Shown one piece after another: positions 26,702-33,945 of a DNA stretch of 64,000 nucleotides. Position 1 is the first letter of the stretch. The number at the start of each line of letters is the position of its first letter. The DNA is taken from assembly GCF_900113115.1 (NCBI RefSeq), contig NZ_FOOF01000002.1, positions 310,001 to 374,000 on the forward strand. Reading direction: 5' to 3'. The notes below the pieces were generated by a model that was not told the DNA's origin, made no database searches, and was given only the letters and a program-made list of their open reading frames with translations. This DNA comes from Duganella sp. CF458 (GTDB taxonomy: Bacteria > Pseudomonadota > Gammaproteobacteria > Burkholderiales > Burkholderiaceae_D). Both the position numbers and the translations under genes were made by a program.

Positions 26702-27652
26702 TCAGCCGTTGATGTGCTTGACCAGGTTCAGGAAGGCGTGGCGGAAGTAGAGCTCGTAACTGGCCTTCTCGACGTAGCCGAGGTGCGGGGTGCACAGTAC
26801 GTTCGGCATGCGCAGCAGCGGTGAATTTTCCGGCAGCGGTTCGGTTTCGAAGACGTCCAGCGCTGCGTAGCCGGGATGGCCGGACTTCAGCGCTGCTTCC
26901 AATGCGCCGGCTGCAAGCAGCTCGGCGCGGCTGACGTTGACGAACAGCGCATCGCGCTTCATGCGCGCCAGGTCTTCGGCGGTGACGATGCCGCGCGTGC
27001 CGTCGGCCAGGCGCAGGTGCAGCGACAGCACATCCGCTTCCGCAAAGAAGGCTGCGCGTGAAGCGGCTGCCTCGTAGCCATCGGCCACCGCAGCTGCGCG
27101 GCTCGGCTCGCTACCCCACACGATCACGCGCATGCCAAACGCCTTCGCGTAACCGGCGACCAGCTTGCCGATCTTGCCATAGCCCCAGATCGCCATCGTG
27201 CTTCCCGCCAGCACCAGGCCCAGCGTGTTGTGCTGGTGGCTGATCGACACCTGTTGCCACTGCCCGTCGCGCAGCTTGCCCGCGTACTGGAACAGCTTGC
27301 GCCGGGCGGCCATCACCAGGGCCCAGGTCAGCTCGGCCGGCGCGGTCGGCGAACCCATGCCTTCCAGCACGGTGATGCCAAGCTCGCGGCACGCGTCCAT
27401 ATCGACATGGCCGCTCACCTTGCCGGTCTGCGAAATCAATTTCAAATTAGGCAGCCTGGATAGCAAGGCGCGGTTGAACGCCGTGCGTTCGCGGATCAGC
27501 ACCAGGGCTTCAAAGGGGGCCAGGCGGGCCACCAGCTGCCCCATGCCGCGCACGGAATTGTTGAAAACCTTGACCTCGTGGCCATCCAGAAGCTTGAAGC
27601 ATTCCAGGCCACGAGTTGCATCCTGGTAATCATCGAGAATCGCAATTTTCAT
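26702..27652 (-). CDS. D-2-hydroxyacid dehydrogenase family protein
   Basis: NAD(P)-dependent oxidoreductase interconverting 2-oxo acids and D-2-hydroxy acids. In the 316-residue protein the nucleotide fold reads AGSTMAIWGYGKIGKLVAGY (GxGxxG), followed by VIVWGSE. Catalytic candidates are Arg in NVSRAELL, Glu in FETEPLP and His in CTPHLGY, the usual Arg-Glu-His set. MKIAILDDYQD is a frequent opening in this subgroup, often annotated as phosphoglycerate dehydrogenase-like. Substrate unknown; glycerate or hydroxypyruvate would fit the window's carbon theme but that is speculation. Confidence 0.9.
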   Translation of the reverse strand: MKIAILDDYQDATRGLECFKLLDGHEVKVFNNSVRGMGQLVARLAPFEALVLIRERTAFNRALLSRLPNLKLISQTGKVSGHVDMDACRELGITVLEGMGSPTAPAELTWALVMAARRKLFQYAGKLRDGQWQQVSISHQHNTLGLVLAGSTMAIWGYGKIGKLVAGYAKAFGMRVIVWGSEPSRAAAVADGYEAAASRAAFFAEADVLSLHLRLADGTRGIVTAEDLARMKRDALFVNVSRAELLAAGALEAALKSGHPGYAALDVFETEPLPENSPLLRMPNVLCTPHLGYVEKASYELYFRHAFLNLVKHING

Positions 27653-27999
27653 GTCAGTTAGCAGATTTTGTGATGAAAATGGTAGGGAAATAACAGGTTT
27701 GTGAATATCTCGAATAGCCTACTACTTTAGTCGGGCAATATTCCTACATTTTTGTCGGAAGCGCCGGGACGCAGGTGTACAATCGGCCCAATTCAAGGAG
27801 CCCGACCAGGCTCCAGCAGCATATGTTCCAGCGCCTGAGCACACCCCCGCCAGACGCTAGCGCCCTCGAGTAATCGGGCGCATCGACAGAACCGCCGTAT
27901 TTCGCCGAAGCATTAGATCTTCCGCGCAAGCTAAAAGCTGACGACGATTCCTGCCGTGCCGGGACAAGACAGAATTCTTTATTGGCATTGGAGGTACTT
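27653..27999 (+). promoter_or_regulatory. Non-coding region with probable pckG promoter and structured leader
   Basis: No gene is seen in these 347 bases. A TGTACAAT extended -10 lies at 27776-27783, about 215 bases before the pckG start, with no good -35. Two hairpins follow in the presumed leader: GGAGCC/GGCTCC (27797-27814, loop CGACCA) and GCGCCC/GGGCGC around a ten-base loop near 27860-27881. A strong GGAGG site precedes the start codon. A long structured 5' UTR is suggested but not demonstrated. Confidence 0.4.
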
Positions 28000-29862
28000 A
28001 TGAATCAGCCCGTTATGGGAGGCGTTGCAACTATGAACGCACCAGCTTACATCAAACAGCAAAAACTGATCAATTGGGTGGCGGAAGTCGCCGCATTGAC
28101 CAAGCCTGCCCGCATCTACTGGTGCGACGGCTCGGTGGAAGAATACGACCGCCTGTGCGCTGAAATGGTTGCCGCCGGCACCATGAAAAAGCTGAACGCT
28201 GAAAAGCGTCCAAACTCCTACCTGGCTTGCTCCGACCCGACCGACGTCGCCCGCGTTGAAGATCGCACCTTCATCTGCTCGCAGACCCAGGAAGCGGCCG
28301 GCCCGACCAACAACTGGATGGACCCGCAGGAAATGCGCGGCACCCTGAACGGCCTGTTCGACGGCTGCATGGCCGGCCGTACCATGTACGTGGTGCCGTT
28401 TTCGATGGGCCCGCTGGGTTCGCCGATCGCCCACATCGGCGTGGAACTGTCCGACTCCCCATACGTCGCCGTCAACATGCGCACCATGACCCGCATGGGC
28501 AAGGCCGTGTACGACGTGCTGGGTACCGATGGCGAGTTCGTGCCGGCGATCCACACCGTCGGCAAGCCGCTGGCTGCCGGCGAAAAAGATGTGCCATGGC
28601 CATGCAACGCCACCAAGTACATCGTGCACTTCCCGGAGACCCGCGAAATCTGGTCCTACGGTTCCGGTTACGGCGGCAACGCGCTGCTGGGCAAGAAGTG
28701 CTTCGCGCTGCGTATCGCTTCCACCATGGGCTACAACGACGCCAAGAATGGCGGCGAGGGCTGGCTGGCGGAACACATGCTGATCCTGGGCGTCGAATCC
28801 CCGGAAGGCAAGAAGCACTACGTGGCTGCCGCCTTCCCATCGGCTTGCGGCAAGACCAACTTCGCCATGCTGATCCCGCCGAAGACCTTCGACGGCTGGA
28901 AAGTCACCACCATCGGCGACGACATCGCCTGGATCAAGCCGGGCAAGGATGGCCGCCTGTACGCGATCAACCCTGAAGCCGGTTACTTCGGCGTGGCTCC
29001 GGGCACCAACACCAAGACCAACTCGAACTGCATGTCCTGCCTGAACGAGAACACCATTTTCACCAACGTCGCGCTGACCGACGACGGCGATGTATGGTGG
29101 GAAGGCCTGACCAAGGAAGCGCCTGCGCACCTGGTCGACTGGCAGGGCAAGGACTGGACCCCGGCGTCCGGCACCAAGGCTTCGCACCCGAACGCACGCT
29201 TCACCGTGTCCGCCGAGCAGAACCCGGTGATCGACCCGGCATGGAACGATCCGGCCGGCGTGCCGATCTCGGCCTTCATCTTCGGCGGCCGCCGTTCCAC
29301 CACGGTGCCGCTGGTGACGGAAGCGCGCAACTGGATCGAAGGCGTGTACATGGCTGCGACCATGGGCTCCGAAACCACCGCTGCAGCCGCCGGCCAGCAG
29401 GGCGTGGTGCGCCGTGACCCGTTCGCCATGCTGCCGTTCATGGGCTACAACATGAGCGACTACTTCCAGCACTGGCTGGACATGGGCAAGCGCTTGGAAG
29501 GCAAGGGCGCCACCCTGCCCAAGATCTTCTGCGTCAACTGGTTCCGCACCGACGAAAACGGCCACTTCGTATGGCCTGGCTTCGGCGACAATATGCGCGT
29601 GCTGAAGTGGATGCTGGAACGCGTTGAAGGCAACGGCGGCGGCATCGAAAACATCTTCGGCACCACCCCGCGCTACGGTGACATCTCCTGGGACGGCCTG
29701 CCATTCACCGCCGAAGAGTTCGAAACCATCACTTCGATCGACAAGGACGCATGGCGCGCCGAACTGAAACTGCACGCTGAACTGTTCGAAAAGCTGGCCT
29801 ACCACCTGCCGCAAGAGCTGAAGGACAATATGGTCAAGCTGGAGCAGCGCCTGAACGGCTAA
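28000..29862 (+). CDS. pckG: Phosphoenolpyruvate carboxykinase (GTP)
   Basis: Converts oxaloacetate and GTP to phosphoenolpyruvate, CO2 and GDP, the entry to gluconeogenesis. The 620-residue length is standard for the GTP class. Diagnostic segments are the P-loop [13 protein letters not shown] with the reactive Cys, the metal-binding [12 protein letters not shown], the [10 protein letters not shown] and [20 protein letters not shown] stretches, and [15 protein letters not shown]. The ATG at 28000 has GGAGG eight bases before it; a TTG at 27982 is less likely. Codon bias suggests high expression. It ends in a strong intrinsic terminator. Confidence 0.97.
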   Translation: MNQPVMGGVATMNAPAYIKQQKLINWVAEVAALTKPARIYWCDGSVEEYDRLCAEMVAAGTMKKLNAEKRPNSYLACSDPTDVARVEDRTFICSQTQEAAGPTNNWMDPQEMRGTLNGLFDGCMAGRTMYVVPFSMGPLGSPIAHIGVELSDSPYVAVNMRTMTRMGKAVYDVLGTDGEFVPAIHTVGKPLAAGEKDVPWPCNATKYIVHFPETREIWSYGSGYGGNALLGKKCFALRIASTMGYNDAKNGGEGWLAEHMLILGVESPEGKKHYVAAAFPSACGKTNFAMLIPPKTFDGWKVTTIGDDIAWIKPGKDGRLYAINPEAGYFGVAPGTNTKTNSNCMSCLNENTIFTNVALTDDGDVWWEGLTKEAPAHLVDWQGKDWTPASGTKASHPNARFTVSAEQNPVIDPAWNDPAGVPISAFIFGGRRSTTVPLVTEARNWIEGVYMAATMGSETTAAAAGQQGVVRRDPFAMLPFMGYNMSDYFQHWLDMGKRLEGKGATLPKIFCVNWFRTDENGHFVWPGFGDNMRVLKWMLERVEGNGGGIENIFGTTPRYGDISWDGLPFTAEEFETITSIDKDAWRAELKLHAELFEKLAYHLPQELKDNMVKLEQRLNG

Positions 29863-29877
29863 GCTTTATCGCTTCGG

Positions 29878-29909
29878 AAAAAACGCGTCCCACGGGGCGC
29901 GTTTTTTTT
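29878..29909 (+). terminator. Intrinsic terminator of pckG
   Basis: ACGCG-T-CCC and GGG-G-CGCGT close around a short loop, preceded by an A-run and followed by eight T residues. The stem starts some 15 bases after the pckG stop. The T-run also forms the stop-codon region of the converging gene. Confidence 0.88.
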
Positions 29910-30387
29910 ATTCCCTGCTCGCTGTCGACCAATCCGGACGCTTCTCGACCGGCACTTCGGCCTGGTCGAAGCTGTCGACCTCTTTCATGGTGCGCACCTC
30001 ATACAGCGTTTCCATTCCGGAGAAATGCAGGCCGCCGCAATCGGTGGCGACGTGCGAGCCGTCCTTCCAGAACCAGTATTCGCGAATAATCAGCCCACAC
30101 TTGCTGGAGCGCGTGCGGCCGGCGTGATAGACATGCAGCTCGGTGGGCCACTTCCTGCCATCGGCAGCGAAATACGAAAGCACCAGCCAGGCCGCGGACT
30201 CGCCATCGGGCGAGAGCCGGACGTCATCGGCCCGCCGGTGCGTCGTCAACTTGATGTCCTTGCCGGACGCAGTCACGACATGGACGTTGTTTGCCTTGTC
30301 GGCATAAGCCTTGGCCAAGCTTCCCGCGCAGGCGGTGGAACACCCGGCGACAAGCGCAATGGCGAACGCAAAGCGGTGATACGGCAT
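29908..30387 (-). CDS. Exported or lipoprotein-like protein of unknown function
   Basis: The 159-residue protein starts MPYHRFAFAIALVAGCSTAC, a signal peptide that may be a lipobox (VAGC). The mature part reads LAKAYADKANNVHVVTASGK, then ADDVRLSPDGESAAWLVLSY, a WD40/TolB-propeller-like blade, and YWFWKDGSHVATDCGGLHFSG. It is too short for a full propeller. Start 30387 is preferred because GGGAGG lies six bases upstream. No family recognised; nothing in the neighbourhood points to a role. Confidence 0.7.
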   Translation of the reverse strand: MPYHRFAFAIALVAGCSTACAGSLAKAYADKANNVHVVTASGKDIKLTTHRRADDVRLSPDGESAAWLVLSYFAADGRKWPTELHVYHAGRTRSSKCGLIIREYWFWKDGSHVATDCGGLHFSGMETLYEVRTMKEVDSFDQAEVPVEKRPDWSTASRE

Positions 30388-30484
30388 CTCCTGCCTCCCC
30401 ATTCTCCGGCCACATATTGTGCGCGGGCAATTTTCTCAATCAGTTAGTATTATCGCAATAATGATGAGAGTGCGGTGAAATCAT

Positions 30485-30748
30485 ATGGCAGGAGAAATTA
30501 TCCGTCTGGGCGATACCACAAGCCATAACGGTACGGTGCTGGAAGGCTCGATGCAGGACATCTGCCACGGCAAGCCGATCGCCTATGTCGGGCACAAGGT
30601 CCATTGTCCGAAGTGCAAAGGCGATTACCCGATTGTCGAAGGGGCGATGGCCACCACCTTCTACGGCAAGGGCGTGGCACTGGCCGGGATGAAGACTTCC
30701 TGCGGTGCTACCCTGATTCCCAGTCAGTTCACCGACACCGTTGAATAA
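30485..30748 (+). CDS. PAAR-domain protein (type VI secretion spike tip)
   Basis: PAAR proteins cap the VgrG spike of type VI secretion systems and can carry effectors. The 87-residue protein is a minimal, single-domain PAAR: GEIIRLGDTTSHNGTVLEGS, then DICHGKPIAYVGHKVHCPKC with the Cys/His zinc-like residues, and ATTFYGKGVALAGMKTSCGA. No vgrG, hcp or sheath gene is in the window, so it is an orphan. The next gene on the same strand encodes an exported protein that could be a cargo or its immunity partner; that is guesswork from position only. Confidence 0.88.
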   Translation: MAGEIIRLGDTTSHNGTVLEGSMQDICHGKPIAYVGHKVHCPKCKGDYPIVEGAMATTFYGKGVALAGMKTSCGATLIPSQFTDTVE

Positions 30749-30770
30749 ACGGCGCACAGGTCACCCGGTG

Positions 30771-31268
30771 ATGATCACAGCTCGACGATTGAGCGCTTGT
30801 TTGGAACTTGCCGGAGCACTCCTGTTTGGAGCACTTGCACCTGCCAATGCCGAAACAACAGTAGCAACGTTGGTTGGTCATTATTCGAACCAGGTATGGA
30901 GCGATGGCGACGATCCACATGCATTATCCGGTTACTTCGTCAGCCTGTACAAGCAAGACGGCACTCTTTTCGGGAATATCGGTATCGCCATTGGCTCCGC
31001 GGAGCCGGCACAGGCAAAGGTGTATGACATTACCCTGAACGAGAAAGATGGGAAGATCTCATTCAAGGCAGACTACTCCCGGGGCATCGAACATCGCAAA
31101 GGCCTCCCTCCTGAGGGCCGGGATGCAAAGAGAATTCTGACCTTCTCTGGAAAACTGAAACCTCGCGGGCTTCAAGGTGAGTTCATCGAGCAGGATGGCT
31201 ACGCACCATTCTCAATCGTCGCAAGAGAGAAATCAGTCTTGACCGGGTTTGCTAAAGATTTTTCTTGA
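30771..31268 (+). CDS. Exported protein of unknown function next to PAAR
   Basis: The 165-residue product carries a signal peptide (ARRLSACLELAGALLFGALAP, cleaved near ANA-ETT). The mature domain is beta-rich: LVGHYSNQVWSDGDD, LSGYFVSLYKQDGTLFGNIG, KISFKADYSRGIEH and KLKPRGLQGEFIEQDGY, resembling small lipocalin-like folds. ATG 30771 (or GTG 30768) is taken as start, 22 bases after the PAAR stop. Its TGA overlaps the -35 of the following leader promoter. Function unknown. Confidence 0.7.
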   Translation: MITARRLSACLELAGALLFGALAPANAETTVATLVGHYSNQVWSDGDDPHALSGYFVSLYKQDGTLFGNIGIAIGSAEPAQAKVYDITLNEKDGKISFKADYSRGIEHRKGLPPEGRDAKRILTFSGKLKPRGLQGEFIEQDGYAPFSIVAREKSVLTGFAKDFS

Positions 31269-31341
31269 CACGCGATTTGTCTTGGGCGCAGAATCGCGTC
31301 CACTGATTTTTTACCAACCCGAATTTTTCGAAAGGACGACC

Positions 31342-31380
31342 ATGCCACGTACGGCTATCAACAATCTGCAAATGAGATAG
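31342..31380 (+). CDS. Leader mini-ORF A (MPRTAINNLQMR)
   Basis: Twelve codons starting at ATG 31342 with AAAGGAC five bases upstream, ending in TAG directly before attenuator segment 1. It shares start context, the GCTATCAAC codons (Ala-Ile-Asn) and the AGA-TAG-CCC end with the mini-ORF at 36924. No run of one amino acid is present, so it is not a classical biosynthetic attenuator peptide. Confidence 0.6.
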   Translation: MPRTAINNLQMR

Positions 31381-31445
31381 CCCCGCAGCGCGCGCGCTCG
31401 GGGCAGGCAATCAAGCCACCCGAGCCGGTCGTTCTTCCAACACGA

Positions 31446-31479
31446 ACCCCGGCCAGGAAACTCGCCGGGGTTTTTGTTT
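31446..31479 (+). terminator. Intrinsic terminator of leader A
   Basis: ACCCCGGC (31446-31453) pairs perfectly over eight bases with GCCGGGGT (31464-31471) around a ten-base loop, followed by TTTTTGTTT. It sits 28 bases upstream of the rtcB start, so it must be read through for rtcB expression from this promoter. Confidence 0.88.
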
Positions 31480-31507
31480 CTACAGCCCCGGCATAACGAA
31501 AGACGTT

Positions 31508-32716
31508 ATGCCAATTCATAAAAGCCTGCACAAAGGCTTGGTGCCTGTGCACATCTATACGGATGACATTGATCATTCGGCCATCCAGCAACTGCTGAAT
31601 ATTTCGAACCTGTCCATCGTGCATCCGCACGTGGCAGCCATGCCCGACGTGCACGCCGGCATCGGCGCCACCGTCGGCAGCGTGATCCCGACACGCGGCG
31701 CAATCATCCCTGCCGCAGTCGGCGTCGACATCGGCTGCGGCATGAATGCCGTGCGCACCACGCTGACTGCCAGCCAGTTGCCCGACAACCTGGCGCGCGT
31801 GCGCAGTGCGATCGAAACGCTGGTGCCGGTCGGTTTCGAACAGCACGCCTTCGACAAGGTGCGCGGTTCCGCCCACGCCCGCGTCGGGCGTCCGCTGAAC
31901 GACCGCCTGGACCGTATCGTGGCGCGCCACAAGGGCATCATGAAGATGCAGCATAAGTTCGCGCAGACCTGGATCTGCCAGCTTGGCACCCTGGGCGGCG
32001 GCAACCACTTCATCGAACTGTGTATCGATGAAGAGCAACGCGTGTGGATCATGCTGCATTCGGGCTCGCGCGGCATCGGCAATGTCATCGGGCGCTACTT
32101 CATCTCCGCTGCACGCAAGGAGATGATGCGGCACAAGGTGAACCTGCCGGACCGCGACCTGTCCTATTTCAGCGAGGGTTCGGAACTGTTCGACGACTAT
32201 GTGGAGGCGGTGGACTGGGCCCAGGATTACGCCATGCTGAACCGGCGCGAAATGATGCGCCGCGTGGTGGCGGCACTGGAGCCGCATGTCCCGCCGTTCA
32301 AGCTCGATGGCGAAGCGATCAACTGCCACCACAACTATGTGGCGCACGAATCGCACTTCGGCCACAAGCTGTACGTCACCCGCAAGGGCGCCATCTCGGC
32401 GCGCGAAGGCGAGCTGGGGATCATCCCCGGCAGCATGGGTGCCCGCAGCTACATCGTGCGCGGCAAGGGCAGCGAGGAATCGTTCTGCTCCTGCTCGCAT
32501 GGCGCCGGGCGGCGCATGAGCCGCAGCGAGGCGAAGCGCAAGTTCAACCGTTTCGACCTGGCCGAACAGACGCAGGGCATCGAATGCCGCAAGGATGGTG
32601 GCGTGGTGGATGAAATCCCCGCCGCCTACAAAGACATTGACCAGGTCATGGCACACCAGTCCGACCTGGTCGACATCGTGCACACGCTGAAGCAAGTCGT
32701 GTGCGTGAAAGGATAA
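31508..32716 (+). CDS. rtcB: RtcB-family RNA ligase (3'-phosphate/2',3'-cyclic phosphate RNA ligase)
   Basis: Joins RNA 3'-phosphate or cyclic phosphate ends to 5'-OH ends using GTP and Mn2+, repairing cleaved tRNA and rRNA. The 402-residue protein keeps the catalytic pattern: AMPDVHAG, VGVDIGCGM with Asp74 and Cys77, LGTLGGGNHFIE, HSGSRGIG, EAINCHHNYVAHE, and SHGAGRRMSR with the nucleophilic His331. It is the first gene after leader A and is followed by a 48-codon gene and a MoxR/VWA pair on the same strand. No rtcA or rtcR is adjacent, so this is not the E. coli-type sigma-54 arrangement. Confidence 0.94.
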   Translation: MPIHKSLHKGLVPVHIYTDDIDHSAIQQLLNISNLSIVHPHVAAMPDVHAGIGATVGSVIPTRGAIIPAAVGVDIGCGMNAVRTTLTASQLPDNLARVRSAIETLVPVGFEQHAFDKVRGSAHARVGRPLNDRLDRIVARHKGIMKMQHKFAQTWICQLGTLGGGNHFIELCIDEEQRVWIMLHSGSRGIGNVIGRYFISAARKEMMRHKVNLPDRDLSYFSEGSELFDDYVEAVDWAQDYAMLNRREMMRRVVAALEPHVPPFKLDGEAINCHHNYVAHESHFGHKLYVTRKGAISAREGELGIIPGSMGARSYIVRGKGSEESFCSCSHGAGRRMSRSEAKRKFNRFDLAEQTQGIECRKDGGVVDEIPAAYKDIDQVMAHQSDLVDIVHTLKQVVCVKG

Positions 32717-32720
32717 GACA

Positions 32721-32867
32721 ATGAAGGTAACCATCAAACTACCGAAGCCGCGCAACCCGCTGGCCGTGCTGGCACGCCAGCGCAAGGCCGGCGGCCACCA
32801 GCGTGTCGAACAATCGCGGCGCGCGCTGAAGCAGCAACTGCGCCGCCAGCTGGCACGGGAGGAGTGA
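32721..32867 (+). CDS. Small basic protein in the rtcB operon (48 aa)
   Basis: ATG at 32721 follows the rtcB stop by four bases, and its TGA is four bases before the next ATG, so it fits tightly between two real genes. The product starts MKVTIKLPKPRNPLAVLARQ and continues as an Arg/Gln-rich helix ending RRQLAREE. High positive charge suggests RNA or ribosome binding, or docking to a neighbour, but no family is recognised. Confidence 0.75.
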   Translation: MKVTIKLPKPRNPLAVLARQRKAGGHQRVEQSRRALKQQLRRQLAREE

Positions 32868-32871
32868 GCCG

Positions 32872-33945
32872 ATGCAATCAGCAATCATGTTGAACCAGCA
32901 GCAGGCGATCGACTTCCTGCTGCACGTCGCGATTACCCGTCCGGTGTTCATGTGGGGCCCGCCGGGCATCGGCAAGAGTGCCTTGGTGCGCCGCTTTGCT
33001 GAGGCTGTTGGCATGGAGTGCGTCTCCCTGCTGGGCAGCCAGCTCGCGCCGGAAGACCTGCTGGGCATCCCGCAGATCGACGGCAAGTGCTCGCGCTTCT
33101 TCCCGCCTGCGAACATCGTGCGCGACGAGCCTTTCGTGCTGTTCCTGGACGAACTGAACGCATCGTCGCATGAAATCCAGAAGGCGTTCTATTCGCTGAT
33201 CCTGGACCAGCGCATCGGCGAATACAGCCTGCCGAAAGGGACCATCGTGATCGGCGCGGGCAACCGCGCCAAGGATGCCGCCATCGTCAAGCCGATGCCC
33301 TCCGCACTGGTGAACCGCATGGTGCACATCCACCTGCGCTCCGACCATCGCCAATGGCTGGAGTGGGCAAAGGGCGAGGGCGGCATCCACCCATGGGTGC
33401 TGGAATATGTCCAGCTGCGTCCCGACCACCTGTGGAGCGAGCCGCCCAAGCACGAGGAGCCGTTCTCGACGCCGCGCAGCTGGCATATGCTGTCCGATGC
33501 CCTGCATTCGTTCGGCGAAGATACCGGCGACGATATGGTGGATGCATTGGCCTACGGCCTGCTGTCGCCAACCCATGCAGGCAACTTCAAGGGCTTCCTC
33601 AAACAGCTGCGCCACAAGCACGGCCTGCATGCCATCATCAAGGGCGAACAGCACTGGCCGGATGCGCCGGCGGACCGTGACGTGCTGTACTTCCTCGCGC
33701 AATCGTTCCGCGCCCACCTGCTGAAGGAGTTGCCGGAGGAAGAGTCGTCCGTACGCGGCGCGCACCATGCCTTGTCGATGCGCGCCAAGGATATGCTGCG
33801 CGACCTGGCGCGCATCAGCGTCGAGATTGCGCAATCGCTGCTCGGCGAAGATGCACAAGGACGCCGCCTGCCTGCGTGGTTCCTGGTCGAAGTGGCGCGC
33901 GATTTGCCGCGGCTGGCCGGCCGCAGCCAGAAGGAAACTGCATGA
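32872..33945 (+). CDS. MoxR-type AAA+ ATPase
   Basis: The 357-residue protein has Walker A GPPGIGKS (29-36), Walker B FLDELNAS (91-98) and sensor-1 GAGN, with the MoxR-like sensor-2 region behind. MoxR ATPases work with VWA-domain partners to remodel or activate other proteins, often metalloenzymes. The next gene encodes a protein with a VWA-like domain and overlaps it by four bases, the expected partner arrangement. With rtcB in the operon the client could be the RNA ligase or an RNA-protein complex; this is inference from position. Confidence 0.92.
   Translation: MQSAIMLNQQQAIDFLLHVAITRPVFMWGPPGIGKSALVRRFAEAVGMECVSLLGSQLAPEDLLGIPQIDGKCSRFFPPANIVRDEPFVLFLDELNASSHEIQKAFYSLILDQRIGEYSLPKGTIVIGAGNRAKDAAIVKPMPSALVNRMVHIHLRSDHRQWLEWAKGEGGIHPWVLEYVQLRPDHLWSEPPKHEEPFSTPRSWHMLSDALHSFGEDTGDDMVDALAYGLLSPTHAGNFKGFLKQLRHKHGLHAIIKGEQHWPDAPADRDVLYFLAQSFRAHLLKELPEEESSVRGAHHALSMRAKDMLRDLARISVEIAQSLLGEDAQGRRLPAWFLVEVARDLPRLAGRSQKETA

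Larger units (their letters stand above)
31265..31480 (+). promoter_or_regulatory. Leader cassette A: promoter, mini-ORF and attenuator in front of rtcB
   Basis: The promoter is TTGACA (31265-31270), an 18-bp spacer and CAGAAT (31289-31294). After AAAGGAC comes a 12-codon ORF ending in TAG at 31380. Then segments in order: 1 CCCCG (31381-31385); 2 GCTCGGGG (31396-31403); 3 CCCGAGCCGG (31419-31428); 4 ACCCCGGC (31446-31453); 5 GCCGGGGT (31464-31471) plus T-run. Possible pairings are 1:2, 2:3, 3:4 (GCCGG with CCGGC, extended by TCGT/ACGA) and 4:5 (terminator). A closely similar cassette is at 36851-37070. Attenuator function is inferred from the fold logic. Confidence 0.75.

Noticed and set aside
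27979..29814. 611-codon minus-strand frame over pckG
   Set aside because: Shadow of a strongly biased housekeeping gene.
31381..31471. Leader structure as a known riboswitch or tRNA-like element
   Set aside because: No known aptamer core or tRNA arm pattern is visible; the mini-ORF and mutually exclusive stems fit translational attenuation better.
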